A stretch of DNA of 64,000 bases from NCBI GenBank assembly GCA_965214485.1, contig CBDCBW010000002.1, positions 1 to 64,000 of the forward strand, read 5' to 3'. Positions 61,700 through 64,000 of this stretch are shown here, piece after piece. The stretch's first letter is position 1; each line of letters opens with the position of its first letter. The stretch is from JANQRZ01 sp965214485. GTDB taxonomy: Bacteria > Bacteroidota > Rhodothermia > Rhodothermales > JANQRZ01. Under the pieces are notes generated by a model. The model was not told where the DNA came from. It saw only the letters and a list, made by a program, of their open reading frames with translations, and made no database searches. A program made the position numbers and the translations under genes.

Positions 61700-63682
61700 T
61701 CAGTGCAGCACGGTCACGCGCTGCGTCTGCGCCACGCCCCCGGCCTCGACACGGACCAGGTAGACCCCGCTCGGGAGCGCTCCGCCGAGCCGCGCCGTGT
61801 GCTCGCCGGCCTCGAACGCGCCCTCGGCGAGCACGGCCACCTCGCGCCCGAGCACGTCGTACACGGCGACGCGGACCGCGCCGGGCTCGGGCACAGCGAA
61901 CGACACCGTCGCCGCGCCGCGCACCGGATTGGGATAGGCGCTCACCGTCATCGCTGCCTGCGAGGCCGGTGCCTCCGCCGAAGCCCACGGCGCACCCTCC
62001 GTCACCCAGGCTGCCGCGCCGCCCGCACGCGGCAGGCCCGTCACCGTCACCCTGAACGCCTCGGCGTCCACGGTCTGAGCCGGGAATTGCCCGATCCGCA
62101 CGGTGTAGGTGTAGTCGCCCCCCGGCGCACTCGTCGGCACCTGCTGCACGTAGCTCCCCGAAAGGGTCTGCCCCGCCGGGAGCGTGCCACGCCGCACCCG
62201 CGCCTGAGCGAGCGTCGCCCCGCCGATCTCGGCGGTGAAGAAGAGGTCGCCCGTGACCGCGCTCGCGGCGTTGTTCGTCACGGTGTAGCTCACGGTGACG
62301 GAGCCGCCCGGGGGAACCGCCGCCGGGCTCACCGATGCCGTGAGGTCGAACGCCGGGCCGGGGGCCTCGCAGCTCAGCGACGCGCTGCCGAGGTCGTCGA
62401 AGGTGTTGGTGGCGAAGCCGACGTAGTGCGCCGCCGGGTCGAAAGCGTCGCTCGGGTCGGCGTCCGCCGTGCAGTCGTCGGCGATGCGGCGGAGCGTGTT
62501 GTCTTTCGTCGAGGCCAGCCCGCTGCCCCACTCGTCGCCGGGGTCGAACCCGATTTGCCCGACGGCGTCCACGGCCTCGGTGCCCCGGTAGAGCACCACC
62601 GCGTCGTCGCCGTTGAAGAGAGGCTCCGTCGTCGTCTGGTCGGCCTCGGCGAGGATGGCGGGGTCCGAGGTCCCTTCGGCGAGCACGAACACGTCGCCCG
62701 GCGCAATCGTCCCGGCGAGGTTCACGACCGTGCCCGCCGAGGTGCTGCCGTTGAAGAATACCTGGAGGCTGTAGCCCGCGAGGCTGACCGCCGCGCCGGT
62801 GCCGTTGTAAATCTCGACCGCCTTGTTGAACGACGAGCCCTCGACGTACTCCGAGATCAGCAGGTCGGCCGCCTCGCCGCCCGGCCCGGGGCCGCTGCCG
62901 TCGGGCGCGAAGGCGCGGCGGGCGAGCGTCGAGTCGAGCACGAACGGGTTGGGGTTGCCCTGCTGCGAGGCGATGAAGCTGCTCCGGTCGGCCTCGAAGG
63001 CGTCGACCGAGTCCTGGGTGTGCCACGCGAGGAGGTCGCCGAGCTGGACGTCGAGGAAGCCCGAGGCGAGGCGCGCCTCCCAGACGGCGTAGACGTAGAA
63101 GATCGACCGCGCCGCGTTGCCCTTGTGGTCCTCGCGCGGCTCGAAGCGCCCGAAGTACCCCGCCGGCGGGTTGTCGTCATCGACCTCGCTCCACTCGTCG
63201 AGGTTGGCCGTCGGCGTGCTCGACTGCTGCTGGGCGAGGCGAAACCACGTGTCGGTCTGGGCGTCGGGGATGTCCGCGAACGGGCTGTTGCCGCGGGCGC
63301 TGTTGACCTCGTCGCGCGTCGGGAAGAGGTTGTGCATGTCGCTCCGCTGCGGCTCGCTCGCCATCCCGAGCGACTGCGGCCACGTGTGCTCGGTGTTGAC
63401 GCCCTGCGCGAGCGCGCTGCTCGACGGGTCGCCGGAGAGGACGATCGTGAAGCCGGTGTAGACCGCGCGGAGGTTGCCGTTGCGGCCCTGCTCCCAGCCG
63501 TAGAGCGCGTCGCGCGCCGGCCCGTAGCCGAGCGTGGCGGTCGGGCTATAGTCCGCGCGGACCGCGTCGAGGAGCGCCTGCCCTTCCAAGCCGGGATAGA
63601 GCACCGTCTGCGCCGGGGCAGCGGGACCGAGGACGAGCAGCGCGAGGACGGCGGCGAGGGAGCGGATCGAAACGGAGAGCAT
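61700..63682 (-). CDS. Secreted endonuclease I-type nuclease with lamin-tail domain and sorting tail
   Basis: 660 residues. The signal peptide (residues ~1-22) ends GPAAPAQ. The endonuclease I domain (about 25-250) has the catalytic NTEHTWPQSLG motif, with SDMHNLFPTRDEVNSARGN completing the metal site. A lamin-tail-like domain follows (about 285-450: LLISEYVEGSSFNKAVEIYNG; FVLAEGTSDPAIL; GDDAVVLYRG). An Ig/CARDB-like segment and a type IX sorting domain (VSAYPNPVRGAATVSFAVPE; GVYLVRVEAGGVAQTQRVTV) end the chain. It probably digests extracellular DNA for nutrients or biofilm turnover. ATG at 63682 opens the signal peptide. Confidence 0.9.
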   Translation of the reverse strand: MLSVSIRSLAAVLALLVLGPAAPAQTVLYPGLEGQALLDAVRADYSPTATLGYGPARDALYGWEQGRNGNLRAVYTGFTIVLSGDPSSSALAQGVNTEHTWPQSLGMASEPQRSDMHNLFPTRDEVNSARGNSPFADIPDAQTDTWFRLAQQQSSTPTANLDEWSEVDDDNPPAGYFGRFEPREDHKGNAARSIFYVYAVWEARLASGFLDVQLGDLLAWHTQDSVDAFEADRSSFIASQQGNPNPFVLDSTLARRAFAPDGSGPGPGGEAADLLISEYVEGSSFNKAVEIYNGTGAAVSLAGYSLQVFFNGSTSAGTVVNLAGTIAPGDVFVLAEGTSDPAILAEADQTTTEPLFNGDDAVVLYRGTEAVDAVGQIGFDPGDEWGSGLASTKDNTLRRIADDCTADADPSDAFDPAAHYVGFATNTFDDLGSASLSCEAPGPAFDLTASVSPAAVPPGGSVTVSYTVTNNAASAVTGDLFFTAEIGGATLAQARVRRGTLPAGQTLSGSYVQQVPTSAPGGDYTYTVRIGQFPAQTVDAEAFRVTVTGLPRAGGAAAWVTEGAPWASAEAPASQAAMTVSAYPNPVRGAATVSFAVPEPGAVRVAVYDVLGREVAVLAEGAFEAGEHTARLGGALPSGVYLVRVEAGGVAQTQRVTVLH

Positions 63683-63715
63683 CGGCGTGGGGCTACGCGG
63701 GAAGGGCTTAGAAGG

Positions 63716-63725
63716 CGTAAACATA
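63716..63725 (-). promoter_or_regulatory. Promoter element of the nuclease gene
   Basis: Minus-strand TATGTTTACG, 34 bases before the ATG at 63682, one of the closest matches here to TAnnTTTG. Confidence 0.4.
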
Positions 63726-64000
63726 CCTTCTCCCCCGCCCGACCTCGCCGACCCCAGGATGAATTGAGCGAAGAGATCGACCTGTCTTGCCGTCCACTCC
63801 TGGAGCGCCAAGTTCGGCACCATATGAATTCGTTCGCCGCGCCGCCCCCATAGGGACTCCCTGGCAGTGTCCTCGCTTTGATTGTGAGACGCACAGCACT
63901 CGCACCTCGCTCATCTCCTCGCTCACCGAGACACCCCGACGGCAACCACCAACGAGTCAGCAAGCCAACTGCCGCCGCCAAGCCCGGCACCACGGCCAAC
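63726..64000. other. Right-edge region without a recognised gene
   Basis: Less GC-rich than the coding regions. No protein-like frame, RNA gene or repeat is visible up to the window end. Confidence 0.4.

Overview
The window is very GC-rich bacterial DNA (roughly 70% by eye) with tightly packed genes on both strands. Gram-negative Bacteroidota-type features recur: secreted proteins ending in a type IX-secretion-like sorting tail (13179-14822, 56185-61542, 61700-63682), a bacillithiol-linked YtxJ protein, a SpmA/SpmB pair, tandem secreted amidohydrolases, and a TAnnTTnG-like hexamer-plus element just upstream of many starts, resembling the Bacteroidota sigma-factor -7 box. High GC plus this set fits the Rhodothermota branch (Rubricoccaceae/Rubrivirga-like); this placement is inference. 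Layout: 1-4420 three tandem amidohydrolases; 4423-6028 operon small ORF-pssA-purS-clpS; 6080-7308 a 1.2 kb gene-free region with three perfect DnaA boxes, a candidate replication origin; 7309-10538 a storage-lipid group (WS/DGAT acyltransferase, phasin, SCP2-like protein); 10712-20437 small membrane protein, tRNA-Leu(TAA), two-domain cytidine deaminase, Na/Ca antiporter, subtilisin, vWA-like membrane protein, AI-2E-type exporter, and a methylmalonyl-CoA epimerase fused to an alpha/beta hydrolase; 20448-24990 a decayed GNAT gene, uvrC, an AT-rich foreign patch with one membrane-protein gene, two gene fragments and a PPC-domain secreted protein; 25180-26820 spmA-spmB; 26883-34149 hicBA, a ~1,800-residue double alpha/beta-hydrolase plus CHAT-protease protein carrying two apparent indels, and an M14 peptidase; 34463-40654 flavodoxin, ytxJ, a RelE-type toxin with a stop codon beside an intact antitoxin, a membrane Fe-S protein with an FAD oxidoreductase, and nadK. 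From 40997 to 52183 (minus strand) lies an apparent aerobic 2-aminobenzoate (anthranilate) CoA-ester pathway: CoA ligase, RidA, acyl-CoA dehydrogenase, enoyl-CoA hydratase, SDR, and the two-domain 2-aminobenzoyl-CoA monooxygenase/reductase. This pathway block is split by a two-gene AAA-ATPase/DUF4276 module (47877-49729) that is bracketed by a ~136 bp, ~91% identical duplication of the monooxygenase 3' end. This looks like an inserted defence-type cassette and is, with the CHAT protein, the most interesting item in the window. The right end (52369-63682) holds an ATP-grasp/QEGLA-peptidase/N-formylglutamate-hydrolase operon and two large secreted proteins. A running theme is short perfect tandem duplications (7-21 bp, 2 to ~12 copies) abutting stop and start codons, plus several palindromic repeat elements, one of them inserted in frame into an enzyme gene. 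Three genes carry apparent single-base homopolymer insertions, so the assembly may have residual indels.
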